From contig CADAEH010000007.1 in NCBI GenBank assembly GCA_902786855.1, positions 47,617 to 111,616 of the forward strand: DNA of 64,000 nt, written 5' to 3'. The notes under the pieces are model-generated. The model had not been told where the DNA came from, ran no database searches, and worked only from the letters and a program-made list of their open reading frames with translations. Source of the stretch: an uncultured Eubacteriales bacterium (GTDB lineage: Bacteria; Bacillota; Clostridia; Peptostreptococcales; Anaerovoracaceae). A program made the translations under genes and the position numbers. Below, one piece after another: positions 54,901 through 64,000 of the stretch (positions within the stretch are counted from its first letter, which is position 1; every line of letters starts with the position of its first letter).

Positions 54901-55828
54901 GCAGGTCATGCTCAACCCTCTGGGCGTTCCTTCCCGTATGAACGTAGGACAGGTACTCGAGGTACATCTCGGCCTTGCAGCCAAGTCAAAGGGATGGTAC
55001 ATCTCTACTCCGGTATTTGACGGAGCAAGCGAAAAAGACGTTATCCAGCTACTCAAAGAAGAGGGCTATTCCGAAACAGGAAAGCTCAGACTCAGAGACG
55101 GACGTACAGGCGAGTATTTCGACAGTCCGGTCACAGTCGGATACATGTATATGCTCAAGCTCCACCATCTGGTAGATGATAAGATCCATGCAAGATCCAT
55201 CGGACCTTACTCACTCGTTACACAGCAGCCTCTGGGCGGAAAGGCTCAGTTCGGCGGCCAGAGATTCGGTGAGATGGAAGTATGGGCACTCGAGGCTTAC
55301 GGTGCAGCATATACACTTCAGGAGATACTTACAGTCAAGTCCGATGATATCATCGGCAGGACCAAGACATACGAGTCCATCATCAACGGTATCAATATCC
55401 CTGAGCCGGGCATTCCTGAGTCCTTCAAGGTACTCATCAAGGAACTCCAGTCACTTGCTCTGGATATCAAGACCAAGGCCGGTGATGACAGCGAGATCAA
55501 GATCAGAGAGACATCAGAATATGACGGAGCTCTGACACTTGACAGAATGCTCAACGAGACAGACAGAAAAGCCGAAAAAGAAAGAAGAGAACATGAGCAG
55601 GACAGAGCTGCAGAGGAAGACGCAGCTCGCATCAATGCTGAAGAAGCAGAAGATGATGACGCCATGACAGATGAAGAGATCAGCGATATATCCGCACTCT
55701 TCGATAGCTTAGCAGCTGCTGCAGCGCCTGAAGAACCTGACATGGATCTGACAGATGCAGTTGAAATGGAAAGCCTCGATGCACTTGCAGAAGCAGAAGC
55801 AAAAGAGTCTTTCGATGATGAAGAGTAA
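51971..55828 (+). CDS. rpoB: DNA-directed RNA polymerase subunit beta
   Basis: The 1285-residue RpoB includes [20 protein letters not shown] at the start, [20 protein letters not shown] (the rifampicin-binding region, near residue 503), [13 protein letters not shown]-like [13 protein letters not shown] near 553, and [12 protein letters not shown] near residue 945. I place the start at ATG 51971 because AAGGAG lies 8 bases upstream; a GTG at 51962 would leave no ribosome binding site. The last about 75 residues form a highly acidic tail ending ESFDDEE, longer than in many Firmicutes. Confidence 0.97.
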   Translation: MPHPITVGRKERMSFSKINEVCEMPNLIDVQTKSYKWFMEEGLSEVLEDVSPIRDTTNTLSLEFADYHFSDTPKYDQEECKERDATYATSLTVKVRLINRETGEIKEQDVFMGDFPLMTEKGTFVYNGAERAIVTQMVRSPGPYFDVATDKSNQKLFSSQVIPNRGAWLEYETDSQGILYVRVDRTRKQPLTSFLRALGIIDPEALALDTNEDIIAIFGEDERLMRTLEKDTTRNSAEGLRELYRRLRPGEPPTVENARSMLMALLFDERRYDLAKVGRFKYNRKLGLHDRLVDTVAAEDIIDPNTGEVLVEKDGAISRSMAMTIEDAGVESVYVYSKTEGHEDVVTKVIGNNFVDPAKYVDIDLTPYKLSEKVFYPVLMDIIKQADGDEDKLKAAIANRRKELSPKHIILEDIIASVSYFLNLNCGIGDIDDIDHLSNRRLKTVGELLQNQCRIGFARMEKTIRERMTTENSTPQQLINIRPVTAAIKEFFGSSQLSQFMDQNNPLAELTHKRRLSALGPGGLSRERAGMEVRDVHYSHYGRMCPIETPEGPNIGLIGSLTTYGIINQYGFIETPYRKVDKETGVVTNDVHYLAAADEDLMIVAQANEPLDEEGHFLNNKVAVRGIKGEITMVPKNEVDYMDVSPKQVVSVATAMIPFLENDDANRALMGSNMQRQAVPLLVTEAPYVGTGIEYKAACDSGAVVLCKAAGTVSYVDANKVKVTRDEDGTVDVYRLLKFKRSNQGTCINQRPIVSYGEHLEAGEVVADGPSTNLGEISLGKNLLIGFMTWEGYNYEDAIILNERLLMDDVLTSLHIEKHECEARDTKLGPEEITRDIPNLPGEMLRELDEEGIVRIGAEVKSNDILVGKLTPKSETDLTPEARMLRAIFGEKSKEVRDTSLKLPHGEEGIVIDVRVFDKTNSTELPPGVNKIVRVYVATKRKINVGDKMAGRHGNKGVISRILPQEDMPFKEDGEPLQVMLNPLGVPSRMNVGQVLEVHLGLAAKSKGWYISTPVFDGASEKDVIQLLKEEGYSETGKLRLRDGRTGEYFDSPVTVGYMYMLKLHHLVDDKIHARSIGPYSLVTQQPLGGKAQFGGQRFGEMEVWALEAYGAAYTLQEILTVKSDDIIGRTKTYESIINGINIPEPGIPESFKVLIKELQSLALDIKTKAGDDSEIKIRETSEYDGALTLDRMLNETDRKAEKERREHEQDRAAEEDAARINAEEAEDDDAMTDEEISDISALFDSLAAAAAPEEPDMDLTDAVEMESLDALAEAEAKESFDDEE

Positions 55829-55846
55829 GAAAGGGGAGGAAATATT

Positions 55847-58800
55847 ATGATGACAGACAACAATCAGGATCTGAGAAATATTGAGTCCCTTCAGATCAAA
55901 CTCGCAAGCACAGAGGAGATGCTGAAATGGTCATACGGCGAGGTAACCAAGCCTGAGACCATCAACTACAGATCCCTCAAGCCTGAGTTCGACGGACTCT
56001 TCTGTGAGAGGATCTTCGGACCTACCAAGGACTGGGTCTGCGGCTGCGGCAAGTACAACAAGATCCGTTACAAAGGTCTTGTCTGCCCGTATTGCGGAGT
56101 CGAAGTCACCAAGGCTAAAGTAAGAAGAGAGAGGATGGGACACATCCAGCTCGTATCTCCGGTTTCACATATCTGGTATTTCAAGGGCATACCGTCCAGA
56201 ATAGGTCTTGTGCTTGATATGACACCTAAGGAACTGGAAAAGGTGCTGTACTTTGCTTCCTACGTCGTCACTGACCCGGGTGATACACCGTTCGCTTACA
56301 AGCAGGTCATCGAAGAGGAAGAATACAACGAAGCACGTGAGATCTATGGAAAGTCATTCCAGGCCGGCATGGGTGCAGAAGCGATCAAGAAACTGCTCTG
56401 CGATATAGACGTCGATCAGATGGCTATCGACCTCAGAGAGCAGATGTCTTCTGCAAGCGGCCAGAAGAAGATCAGACTGGTCAAGATCCTTGAAGTCATT
56501 GAGGCATTCAAACAGTCCGGAAACAGACCTGAGTGGATGATCCTCGATGTGATCCCGGTCATTCCGCCGGAATTAAGACCTATGGTACAGCTCGACGGAG
56601 GAAGATTTGCAACATCCGACCTCAATGATCTGTACAGAAGAGTAATAAACAGAAACAACAGACTTAAGAAACTGGGCGAACTCGGAGCTCCGGACATCAT
56701 CATCCGTAATGAGAAGAGAATGCTTCAGGAATCCGTTGATGCACTGATCGACAACGGCAGAAGAGGCAGACCTGTACAGGGAGCCGGCGGCCGTAAGCTC
56801 AAGTCCCTCTCAGACATGCTCAAGGGCAAGCAGGGAAGATTCCGTCAGAACCTCCTTGGTAAGAGAGTAGACTTCTCCGGCCGTTCCGTAATCGTAGTAG
56901 GACCTGATCTGAAGTTCTACCAGTGCGGACTTCCTAAGACGATGGCCCTCGAGCTGTTCAAGCCTTTCATCATGAGAGAGCTTACAGAAAGAGAGATCGC
57001 TCAGAACACCAAACAGGCAAGACTGATGGTAGAGAGAGCTGATACAGAGGTCTGGGATGTACTCGATTACATCATCAAGGACCATCCTGTACTGCTTAAC
57101 CGTGCCCCTACACTGCACAGACTCGGTATACAGGCATTTGAACCGGTACTGGTAGAAGGCAAGGCAATCAAGCTGCATCCGCTCGTTTGTACAGCGTTCA
57201 ACGCTGACTTCGACGGAGACCAGATGGCTGTCCACGTACCGCTGTCAGTAGAGGCTCAGGCAGAGGCAAGATTCCTCATGCTTTCAGTCAATAATATCCT
57301 TGCTCCTAAGGATGGTTCACCTATCACGATCCCGACACAGGACATGATCCTCGGCAGCTATTACCTGACACATCCGGGCAGCGTCGAGAGAGGCCGCCCT
57401 GCTGAAAGAGGCGATGGAAAGTGTTTTGCTGACTATGATGAGATGATCATGGCATATCAGATGGGTGTCATAGGCATTCATGCCAGAGTCAAGGTACGCC
57501 GCCAAGCGTACGAAGGTGACCCGGGCAAACTGGTAGAGTCCACTGTTGGAAGATTCATCTTCAACCAGGGACTTCCGCAGGACCTCGGCTTTGTAGACAG
57601 AGAGAAGGATCCGTACTCACTTGAGGTGGATTTCCTCTGCGAGAAGAAGGCTCTCGGAAAAATCATTGCGGCCTGCTTCAAGGTACACGGCAATACAGAG
57701 ACAGCTCTGATGCTCGACTATATCAAGGATACAGGATATCACTACTCCACAGTCAGTGCTGTAACGATCAGCATCTCCGACATGGAGATCCCTGCTGCAA
57801 AGGCCGATATCGTCGGCGCAGCAGAGAAGGAAGTCGATACTTACGAAGCTCTCTATAAGCGCGGACTCATGTCCAACAAAGAAAGATACGACAAGGTCAT
57901 CGCTACATGGAGAAAGGCTACAACTGACACAGCTGACGCTCTGATGGAAAACCTCGGTACGATGAACAATCTGTACATCATGGCAAATTCCGGAGCGAGA
58001 GGTAATAAATCCCAGATCAGCCAGATCGGCGGAATGAGAGGTCTTATGGCGAACGCTACAGGTCACACTGTAGAGATCCCTATCAAGTCCAACTTCCGTG
58101 AAGGTCTGTCCATACTGGAATACTTTATTTCATCCAACGGTGCCCGTAAGGGACTGACCGATACCGCTCTCAGAACAGCGGACTCCGGATATCTGACAAG
58201 AAGACTTGTAGATATCTCACACAGCATCATCATTAACGAGGATGACTGCGGTACCGATGAGGGAATAGAGATCCGTGCATTCATGGACGGCAAGGAAGAG
58301 ATCGAAAAGCTCTGGCAGAGGATCGCAGGCAGATTTGCTATCGAGGATGTCCTTGATCCTCAGACAGGTGAGGTGCTTATCGGCAAAAATGAGTACATCA
58401 CAGACGAGATCGCTCAGGAGATCGAAAGACGCGGCGTCAAGACCGTAAAGATCAGATCCGCCATGACATGCCGTGCAAGAAGCGGTATCTGCTCAAAGTG
58501 CTATGGTAAAAACATGGCGACCGGCAGAATGGTCCTTCCGGGCGAAGCTGTCGGTATCATCGCAGCTCAGTCCATCGGTGAGCCGGGTACTCAGCTGACA
58601 ATGAGAACCTTCCACACAGGCGGTGTTGCCGGTTCTGATATCACTCAGGGTCTCCCTAGAGTTGAGGAGCTGTTCGAGGCACGTAAGCCTAAGGGACTTG
58701 CAGAGATCTGTGAGGGTGACGGCGTTGTCATCTCCATTGAGCCGAGAGAAGACAATAAGACAGATCTGATCGTAAGAGAAGAAGGCGGAGACAGAAACTA

Positions 58801-59515
58801 TGTCATTCCGTTCGGTGCAAGGATCAACGTTGAAGTCGGACAGGAAGTCAAAGCCGGAAGCCAGATCACCAAGGGACCTCTCGATCCTCACGACATCATG
58901 AGACTTAACGGAGTCCAGGGTGTATATGAGTATCTTCTCAGAGAAGTACAGAGAGTATATAAGACCCAGGGTGTAGACATCAACGATAAGCACATCGAGA
59001 TCATCGTAAGCCAGATGCTTTCCAAGTACAAAGTGGAAAAGCCTGGAGATACGGGACTCCTTCCTGGCGGACAGTACTCGAGAAGAGAACTCGAGGAAGC
59101 AAACGCCAAGGCGGAAGCAGAAGGCCTTGAACCTGCAACAGCGGCAAGGCAGCTGCTCGGTATCACAAAGGCAGCCCTGGCAACATCATCGTTCCTGTCG
59201 GCGGCATCATTCCAGGAGACCACAAGAGTACTGACAGACGCGTCCATCAAGGGCAAGACCGACAGACTTGAAGGTCTTAAGGAAAACGTCATGATCGGAA
59301 AACTCATCCCGGCAGGTACCGGTATGAAGAGATACAGCAATCTTGAAGTCGATTATGGTGAAAACGAGTGGAGAGTGCAGTCATCCGACATGCCGAAGAT
59401 CTACGAAGATGTTCCTTCGGAGACAGATTCTTCCGAAGTAAATGCTGAAACAAAAGCAGAATCTGATACTGAAGAAAAACCGGCAGTGTATGGCGAAACA
59501 TACATTCCGGAGTAA
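55847..59515 (+). CDS. rpoC: DNA-directed RNA polymerase subunit beta'
   Basis: The 1222-residue RpoC has a zinc site in its N-terminal part (Cys 65, 67, 80 and 83), [20 protein letters not shown] near residue 328 and the catalytic [14 protein letters not shown] near residue 452, whose Asp residues hold the active-site magnesium. A second zinc cluster ([19 protein letters not shown]) lies near residue 875. The C-terminal tail is acidic. It starts 19 bases after rpoB with GGGGAGG upstream. Confidence 0.97.
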   Translation: MMTDNNQDLRNIESLQIKLASTEEMLKWSYGEVTKPETINYRSLKPEFDGLFCERIFGPTKDWVCGCGKYNKIRYKGLVCPYCGVEVTKAKVRRERMGHIQLVSPVSHIWYFKGIPSRIGLVLDMTPKELEKVLYFASYVVTDPGDTPFAYKQVIEEEEYNEAREIYGKSFQAGMGAEAIKKLLCDIDVDQMAIDLREQMSSASGQKKIRLVKILEVIEAFKQSGNRPEWMILDVIPVIPPELRPMVQLDGGRFATSDLNDLYRRVINRNNRLKKLGELGAPDIIIRNEKRMLQESVDALIDNGRRGRPVQGAGGRKLKSLSDMLKGKQGRFRQNLLGKRVDFSGRSVIVVGPDLKFYQCGLPKTMALELFKPFIMRELTEREIAQNTKQARLMVERADTEVWDVLDYIIKDHPVLLNRAPTLHRLGIQAFEPVLVEGKAIKLHPLVCTAFNADFDGDQMAVHVPLSVEAQAEARFLMLSVNNILAPKDGSPITIPTQDMILGSYYLTHPGSVERGRPAERGDGKCFADYDEMIMAYQMGVIGIHARVKVRRQAYEGDPGKLVESTVGRFIFNQGLPQDLGFVDREKDPYSLEVDFLCEKKALGKIIAACFKVHGNTETALMLDYIKDTGYHYSTVSAVTISISDMEIPAAKADIVGAAEKEVDTYEALYKRGLMSNKERYDKVIATWRKATTDTADALMENLGTMNNLYIMANSGARGNKSQISQIGGMRGLMANATGHTVEIPIKSNFREGLSILEYFISSNGARKGLTDTALRTADSGYLTRRLVDISHSIIINEDDCGTDEGIEIRAFMDGKEEIEKLWQRIAGRFAIEDVLDPQTGEVLIGKNEYITDEIAQEIERRGVKTVKIRSAMTCRARSGICSKCYGKNMATGRMVLPGEAVGIIAAQSIGEPGTQLTMRTFHTGGVAGSDITQGLPRVEELFEARKPKGLAEICEGDGVVISIEPREDNKTDLIVREEGGDRNYVIPFGARINVEVGQEVKAGSQITKGPLDPHDIMRLNGVQGVYEYLLREVQRVYKTQGVDINDKHIEIIVSQMLSKYKVEKPGDTGLLPGGQYSRRELEEANAKAEAEGLEPATAARQLLGITKAALATSSFLSAASFQETTRVLTDASIKGKTDRLEGLKENVMIGKLIPAGTGMKRYSNLEVDYGENEWRVQSSDMPKIYEDVPSETDSSEVNAETKAESDTEEKPAVYGETYIPE

Positions 59516-59524
59516 CACGAAAAA

Positions 59525-59562
59525 TACTGGCAAAGTATTGACTTTTCAATGCTTTGCCAGTA
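59525..59562 (+). terminator. hairpin after rpoC enclosing the rpsL promoter
   Basis: TACTGGCAAAG (59525-59535) and CTTTGCCAGTA (59552-59562) form a perfect 11-base stem. The -35 box of the str promoter (59538-59543) lies in its loop, and the -10 box begins at its right arm. Confidence 0.6.
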
Positions 59563-59566
59563 AAAT
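59538..59566 (+). promoter_or_regulatory. sigma-70-type promoter of the str operon (rpsL-rpsG-fusA-tuf)
   Basis: TTGACT (59538-59543) and TAAAAT (59561-59566) are 17 bases apart. The rpsL start lies about 70 bases downstream. A GTCTCC/GGAGAC hairpin (59579-59584/59593-59598) sits in the leader. Confidence 0.8.
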
Positions 59567-59635
59567 TATGAAGTTCGGGTCTCCCTCGTGGAGGAGACGT
59601 GAATTAATACAAAAATTATAAGAAAGGAGAAAAGA

Positions 59636-60055
59636 ATGCCTACAATTAACCAGTTAGTACGTCAGGGCAGACAGAGCTCGGTAAAGAAGTCGACAGCTCC
59701 TGCACTTGGTAAGAACATGAACACTCTTCATAAGACTCTTACTAACGTTAACTCCCCTCAGAAGAGAGGCGTATGCGTTGCAGTCAAGACTGTCACCCCT
59801 AAGAAGCCTAACTCAGCTCTTCGTAAAGTAGCAAGAGTCCGTCTGACAAACGGAATGGAAGTAACAGCTTACATTCCTGGTATTGGCCACAATCTGCAGG
59901 AGCACAGTGTTGTACTGGTAAGAGGCGGCAGAGTCAAGGACCTCCCGGGTGTAAGATATCACATCATCAGAGGAACACTCGACGCTTCCGGCGTTGCAAA
60001 TCGCGGTCAGGGCCGTTCCAAGTATGGAGCAAAGAGACCTAAGGTCAAGAAGTAA
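59636..60055 (+). CDS. rpsL: 30S ribosomal protein S12
   Basis: The 139-residue S12 starts [15 protein letters not shown] and includes [20 protein letters not shown] near residue 51 and [17 protein letters not shown] near residue 97. These carry the Lys and Pro positions where streptomycin resistance changes occur. A GAAAGGAGA ribosome binding site precedes ATG 59636. It is the first gene of the str operon. Confidence 0.98.
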   Translation: MPTINQLVRQGRQSSVKKSTAPALGKNMNTLHKTLTNVNSPQKRGVCVAVKTVTPKKPNSALRKVARVRLTNGMEVTAYIPGIGHNLQEHSVVLVRGGRVKDLPGVRYHIIRGTLDASGVANRGQGRSKYGAKRPKVKK

Positions 60056-60182
60056 TCTATTACAGAGGATCAAGAAAGTCTTAACTAATTTATTAAATAT
60101 TATCTAGTACAGGGCATTCTTTATACATAAAGAGCGCCGCGGGGACTGACCGGCGAGTAAGACAGCTGTATCTGCTGCCTGA

Positions 60183-60710
<528 letters not shown>

Positions 60711-60763
60711 TCTGCGAAAGCAGCAGATCAGAATATATTTAAGCATGTAGAAAGGAGGGAATA

Positions 60764-62830
60764 ATGGGAAGAGCATTTGAGCTTGAACACACCAGAAATA
60801 TTGGTATCATGGCTCACATCGACGCCGGCAAAACAACGACAACAGAGAGAATTCTCTTTTACACCGGCAGGACTCACAAGTTAGGTGAGACCCATGAAGG
60901 TGCAGCCACCATGGACTGGATGGCGCAGGAACAAGAGCGCGGCATCACCATTACTTCCGCCGCAACTACTGCTCAGTGGAAACACACAAGAATCAACATC
61001 ATCGACACCCCGGGACACGTAGACTTTACCGTAGAGGTTGAAAGGTCACTGCGTGTACTCGACGGAGCTGTAATGGTGCTTTGTGCCAAGGGCGGCGTTG
61101 AGCCTCAGAGCGAGACTGTATGGAGACAGGCTGAGAAATACGGAGTACCGAGAATGATTTTCGTCAATAAGATGGACATCCTCGGAGCTAATTATTTCAG
61201 AGTTCTGGACATGATCCATGACAGGCTCAAGGCAAACGCGGTGGCAGTCCAGCTTCCTATCGGATCTGAGGCTGACTTCGTCGGCATCATCGACCTGATC
61301 AAAATGAAGGCCGAGCTTTATCATGACGACGACCTGGGCAAAGTATACGAAGAAATCGATATACCGGCTAATATGCTTCCTGAGGCGAGAGCATGGAGAG
61401 ACAAGATGCTCGAAGCTGTAGCTGAGTGTGATGAGGACATCATGATGATGTATCTTGAGGGAGAAGACATCCCTGAAGAAGACATCAGGAAAGTCATCCG
61501 TCAGGAGACGATCAAGGGCGAGATGTTCCCTGTGTTCTGCGGTTCTGCCTATAAGAACAAGGGCGTTCAGCTGATGCTTGACGGCGTTATAGATTACATG
61601 CCGTCACCTCTGGATGTTCCTGCTATCAAGGGAGTGAACCCTTATACCAAGAAGGAAGAAGAAAGACACGCTCAGGACGATGGTCCGTTCTCAGCACTTG
61701 CTTTCAAGATCATGGCAGATCCATTCGTCGGCAAACTCGCGTTTTTCAGAGTATATTCCGGCACCATCAATTCCGGCTCGCATGTATATAATGCGACCAA
61801 AGACCGCAAAGAGAGATTCGGACGTATTCTCCAGATGCATGCTAATCACCGCAGCGAGATCGAGACAGTTTACTCCGGAGACATCGCTGCTGCAGTCGGA
61901 CTGAAGTTCACGACTACAGGCGATACGCTCTGTGATGACAAGCATCCGATCATCCTCGAGTCCATGGAATTCCCGGATCCTGTTATTGAGATCGCCATCG
62001 AACCTAAGACCAAGATCGGTCAGGAAAAGATGGGACTCGCTCTTGCCAAGCTGGCAGAGGAAGACCCTACATTCAGGACATATACCAACCCTGAGACAGG
62101 CCAGACCATCATAGCAGGAATGGGAGAGCTTCACCTTGAGATCATCGTGGACAGGCTCCTCAGAGAATTCAAGGTTGAGGCGAATGTCGGAAAGCCGCAG
62201 GTTTCATACAAAGAGACCATCAGAGGCAGAGCTGATGTGGACTGCAAGCATGCAAAACAATCCGGAGGAAGCGGACAGTACGCTCACGTCAAGATCAAGC
62301 TCTATCCGAGAGCTCCGGGCGAAGGCTTCGAATTCAAGAACTCTGTTGTCGGAGGTGCTATCCCTAAGGAATACATCCCGAAGATACAGGAAGGTATCGA
62401 AGAAGCAATGCAGGCAGGTCCTCTTGCGGGATACAATGTCGTAGATGTCGGTGTTGAGCTGTATGACGGTTCATATCATGAGGTCGATTCCTCTGATATG
62501 GCATTCAAGATCGCCGGATCAAAGGCGTTCAAGGAAGCCGTCATGAAGGCGGATCCGGTACTCCTCGAGCCAATTTTCAAAGTCGAGGTCACAGTTCCGG
62601 ACCAGTATATGGGAGATGTCATAGGTGACATCAGTTCCAGAAGAGGCAGAATAGAAGGATCGGACATCCTCAATGGCGCAGCCATTATCAGAGGTCAGGT
62701 ACCTCTGTCAGAGATGTTTGGATATGCAACGGATCTGCGTTCAAGGACACAGGGAAGAGGCGTATATGTAATGCAGTTCGATCATTTCGAGAAACTGCCT
62801 GACAATCTTGCAGAAAAGATTATAAGATAA
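60764..62830 (+). CDS. fusA: elongation factor G
   Basis: The 688-residue GTPase drives translocation. G1 is [15 protein letters not shown] near residue 17, G3 DTPGHVDF near residue 81 and G4 NKMD near residue 135. Domains II to V follow with the usual [15 protein letters not shown] and [13 protein letters not shown] segments. It begins after GAAAGGAGGG and lies in its usual place between rpsG and tuf. It is the canonical EF-G, distinct from the paralogue at 31973. Confidence 0.97.
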   Translation: MGRAFELEHTRNIGIMAHIDAGKTTTTERILFYTGRTHKLGETHEGAATMDWMAQEQERGITITSAATTAQWKHTRINIIDTPGHVDFTVEVERSLRVLDGAVMVLCAKGGVEPQSETVWRQAEKYGVPRMIFVNKMDILGANYFRVLDMIHDRLKANAVAVQLPIGSEADFVGIIDLIKMKAELYHDDDLGKVYEEIDIPANMLPEARAWRDKMLEAVAECDEDIMMMYLEGEDIPEEDIRKVIRQETIKGEMFPVFCGSAYKNKGVQLMLDGVIDYMPSPLDVPAIKGVNPYTKKEEERHAQDDGPFSALAFKIMADPFVGKLAFFRVYSGTINSGSHVYNATKDRKERFGRILQMHANHRSEIETVYSGDIAAAVGLKFTTTGDTLCDDKHPIILESMEFPDPVIEIAIEPKTKIGQEKMGLALAKLAEEDPTFRTYTNPETGQTIIAGMGELHLEIIVDRLLREFKVEANVGKPQVSYKETIRGRADVDCKHAKQSGGSGQYAHVKIKLYPRAPGEGFEFKNSVVGGAIPKEYIPKIQEGIEEAMQAGPLAGYNVVDVGVELYDGSYHEVDSSDMAFKIAGSKAFKEAVMKADPVLLEPIFKVEVTVPDQYMGDVIGDISSRRGRIEGSDILNGAAIIRGQVPLSEMFGYATDLRSRTQGRGVYVMQFDHFEKLPDNLAEKIIR

Positions 62831-62873
62831 AACATAAATTCATTTTCATAACTAATTTACAAGGAGATGTAAA

Positions 62874-63948
62874 ATGGCAAAGCAGAAATACGAGAGAACC
62901 AAACCGCACATCAACATTGGTACAATCGGCCACGTTGACCACGGCAAGACAACTCTTACAGCAGCTATCACAAGCGTACTTAACAGACGTAGCATTCGAT
63001 CAGATCGACAAGGCGCCTGAAGAAAAGGCAAGAGGAATCACGATCTCAACAGCACACGTAGAGTATGAGACACCTAACAGACACTATGCTCACGTAGACT
63101 GCCCGGGACACGCAGACTATGTAAAGAACATGATCACAGGAGCAGCTCAGATGGACGGAGCTATCCTGGTAGTAGCAGCAACAGACGGCCCGATGCCGCA
63201 GACAAGAGAGCACGAGATCAGAGAGCTGCTCGACGAGTACGAATTCCCTGGCGACGACACACCGGTGATCAGAGGATCCGCACTCAAGGCACTCGAAGAC
63301 CCAACAGGCGAGTGGGCAGACGCAGTAGTAGAGCTGATGCAGGCAGTAGATGACTACATTCCAGAGCCACAGAGAGCAAATGACCAGCCGTTCCTGATGC
63401 CAGTCGAGGACGTATTCTCGATCACAGGCCGTGGAACAGTAGCAACAGGAAGAGTCGAGAGAGGAATGCTGAAGGTCGGCGATAACGTAGAGATCGTAGG
63501 ACTGACAGACGAGAAGAGAACAGTCGTAGTCACAGGCGTAGAGATGTTCAGAAAGACACTCGACCAGGCAGAGACAGGCGACAACATCGGAGCACTGCTG
63601 AGAGGCGTACAGAGAACCGAGATCGAAAGAGGACAGGTACTTGCAAAGCCGGGCACAATCCACCCACACACAAAGTTCAAGGGCCAGGTATACGTACTGA
63701 AGAAGGAAGAAGGCGGCCGTCATACACCGTTCTTCAACGGCTACAGACCACAGTTCTATTTCAGAACAACAGACGTAACAGGCGATCTTCACCTTCCTGA
63801 AGGCACAGAGATGTGCATGCCTGGAGACAACGTAGTAATGGAGATCGAGCTGATCACACCGATCGCTATCGAAGAGGGACTGAGATTCGCTATTCGTGAA
63901 GGCGGCAGAACAGTAGGATCCGGCGTTGTTACAGAAATTATTGAATAA
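62874..63948 (+). pseudogene. tuf: elongation factor Tu, broken by a frameshift and an internal deletion
   Basis: The gene starts at ATG 62874 after AAGGAGATGT with [19 protein letters not shown] and HVDHGKTT, but this frame stops at TGA 63018-63020 after 48 codons. The remaining EF-Tu sequence ([20 protein letters not shown] onward) continues in the next frame from about 62986 to 63948. At the junction, AGACGT (62985-62990) reads as R-R in the first frame and as D-V in the second, which fits a deletion between two AGACGT microrepeats. A second, in-frame lesion lies at 63213/63214: TREH runs directly into EIRELL, losing about 33 residues that include the NKxD guanine-specificity motif. Domains II and III look intact. 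The total is about 119 bases shorter than a 397-codon tuf. It may be a dead copy or an assembly artefact. Confidence 0.9.
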
Positions 63949-63965
63949 TTTCAAGTCAACTATAA

Positions 63966-63996
63966 GGGGCGCTGCAGAGATGCGGCGCTCTTTTGT
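63966..63996 (+). terminator. terminator after tuf
   Basis: GGGGCGCTGC (about 63966-63975) pairs with GCGGCGCTC (about 63982-63990), with two G-T wobble pairs, and is followed by TTTTGTTTTG. Confidence 0.75.
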
Positions 63997-64000
63997 TTTG

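Noticed and set aside
62917-63948. A separate gene starting at 62917 with unknown N-terminus
   Set aside because: Its first 23 residues are the out-of-frame reading of the EF-Tu GTPase start; it is the second part of a frameshifted tuf, not a new gene.
63046-63954. A 302-residue Cys-rich minus-strand open frame opposite tuf
   Set aside because: It is the complement of codon-biased EF-Tu sequence; the Cys/Tyr richness follows from that bias.

Overview
The window is a chromosomal segment of an anaerobic Firmicute, most likely class Clostridia. The evidence is a CarD-type regulator, a Clostridia-style selenium/sulfur pair (YedF plus DUF3343), a GGGtGRT/NifU-like pair, a CBS-domain pyrophosphatase, strong AGGAGG-type ribosome binding sites, and the Firmicute order rpmG-secE-nusG-rplK-rplA-rplJ-rplL-rpoB-rpoC-rpsL-rpsG-fusA-tuf. 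Base composition looks moderate by eye. I saw no tRNA, rRNA, CRISPR array, insertion sequence or prophage.

Layout. (1) 1-3.6 kb: the 3' part of a CrtI-like FAD oxidoreductase, a ferredoxin-type reductase with a 2Fe-2S domain, a small Dabb protein, and a short protein resembling the N-terminus of the D-proline reductase proprotein PrdA. (2) 3.7-8.9 kb: ftsH overlapping a SEC-C protein, a DUF5688 gene on the minus strand, and a DUF2974 lipase-like protein. (3) 8.9-10.8 kb: a promoter, a possible leader hairpin, a NifU-like scaffold gene and a GGGtGRT gene. (4) 10.9-16.7 kb: FlK-like thioesterase, CBS-pyrophosphatase, GH13 glucosidase, iron alcohol dehydrogenase and a sirtuin. (5) 16.8-17.6 kb, minus strand: yedF and DUF3343. 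(6) 17.9-28 kb, the most accessory part: HAD phosphatase, two MFS carriers, GDPD, an E2-like acyltransferase lacking its catalytic His, a membrane metallophosphoesterase, an ABC exporter fused to a GNAT domain, and a GNAT fused to an AlkD-like repair domain. (7) 28-34.7 kb: rarA, deoD (minus), asnS, a second EF-G-like GTPase and a lipoprotein. (8) 34.8-38.4 kb, minus strand: a two-component system co-transcribed with radA. (9) 38.6-48 kb: carD, ispF-proS, cysS, thyA, mrnC, pgeF, folA, a DUF4085 gene and rlmB. (10) 48-64 kb: the ribosomal/RNA polymerase/str supercluster.

The most notable single observation is the tuf gene at the right edge. It is broken twice: a frameshift near codon 38, probably a deletion between AGACGT microrepeats, and an in-frame loss of about 33 residues that removes the NKxD motif of the GTPase domain. 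EF-Tu is essential, so this is either a dead second copy or an assembly collapse. Other points worth a second look are the ABC-GNAT and GNAT-AlkD fusions, the NifU-like/GGGtGRT operon with a leader hairpin, promoters nested in hairpins before rpmG and rpsL, a possible switching leader before rpmG, and an orphan PrdA-like domain near selenium genes.

Gene calls rest on recognising family motifs by eye. No database search or folding program was run, and start codons were adjusted where the ribosome binding site decided them.
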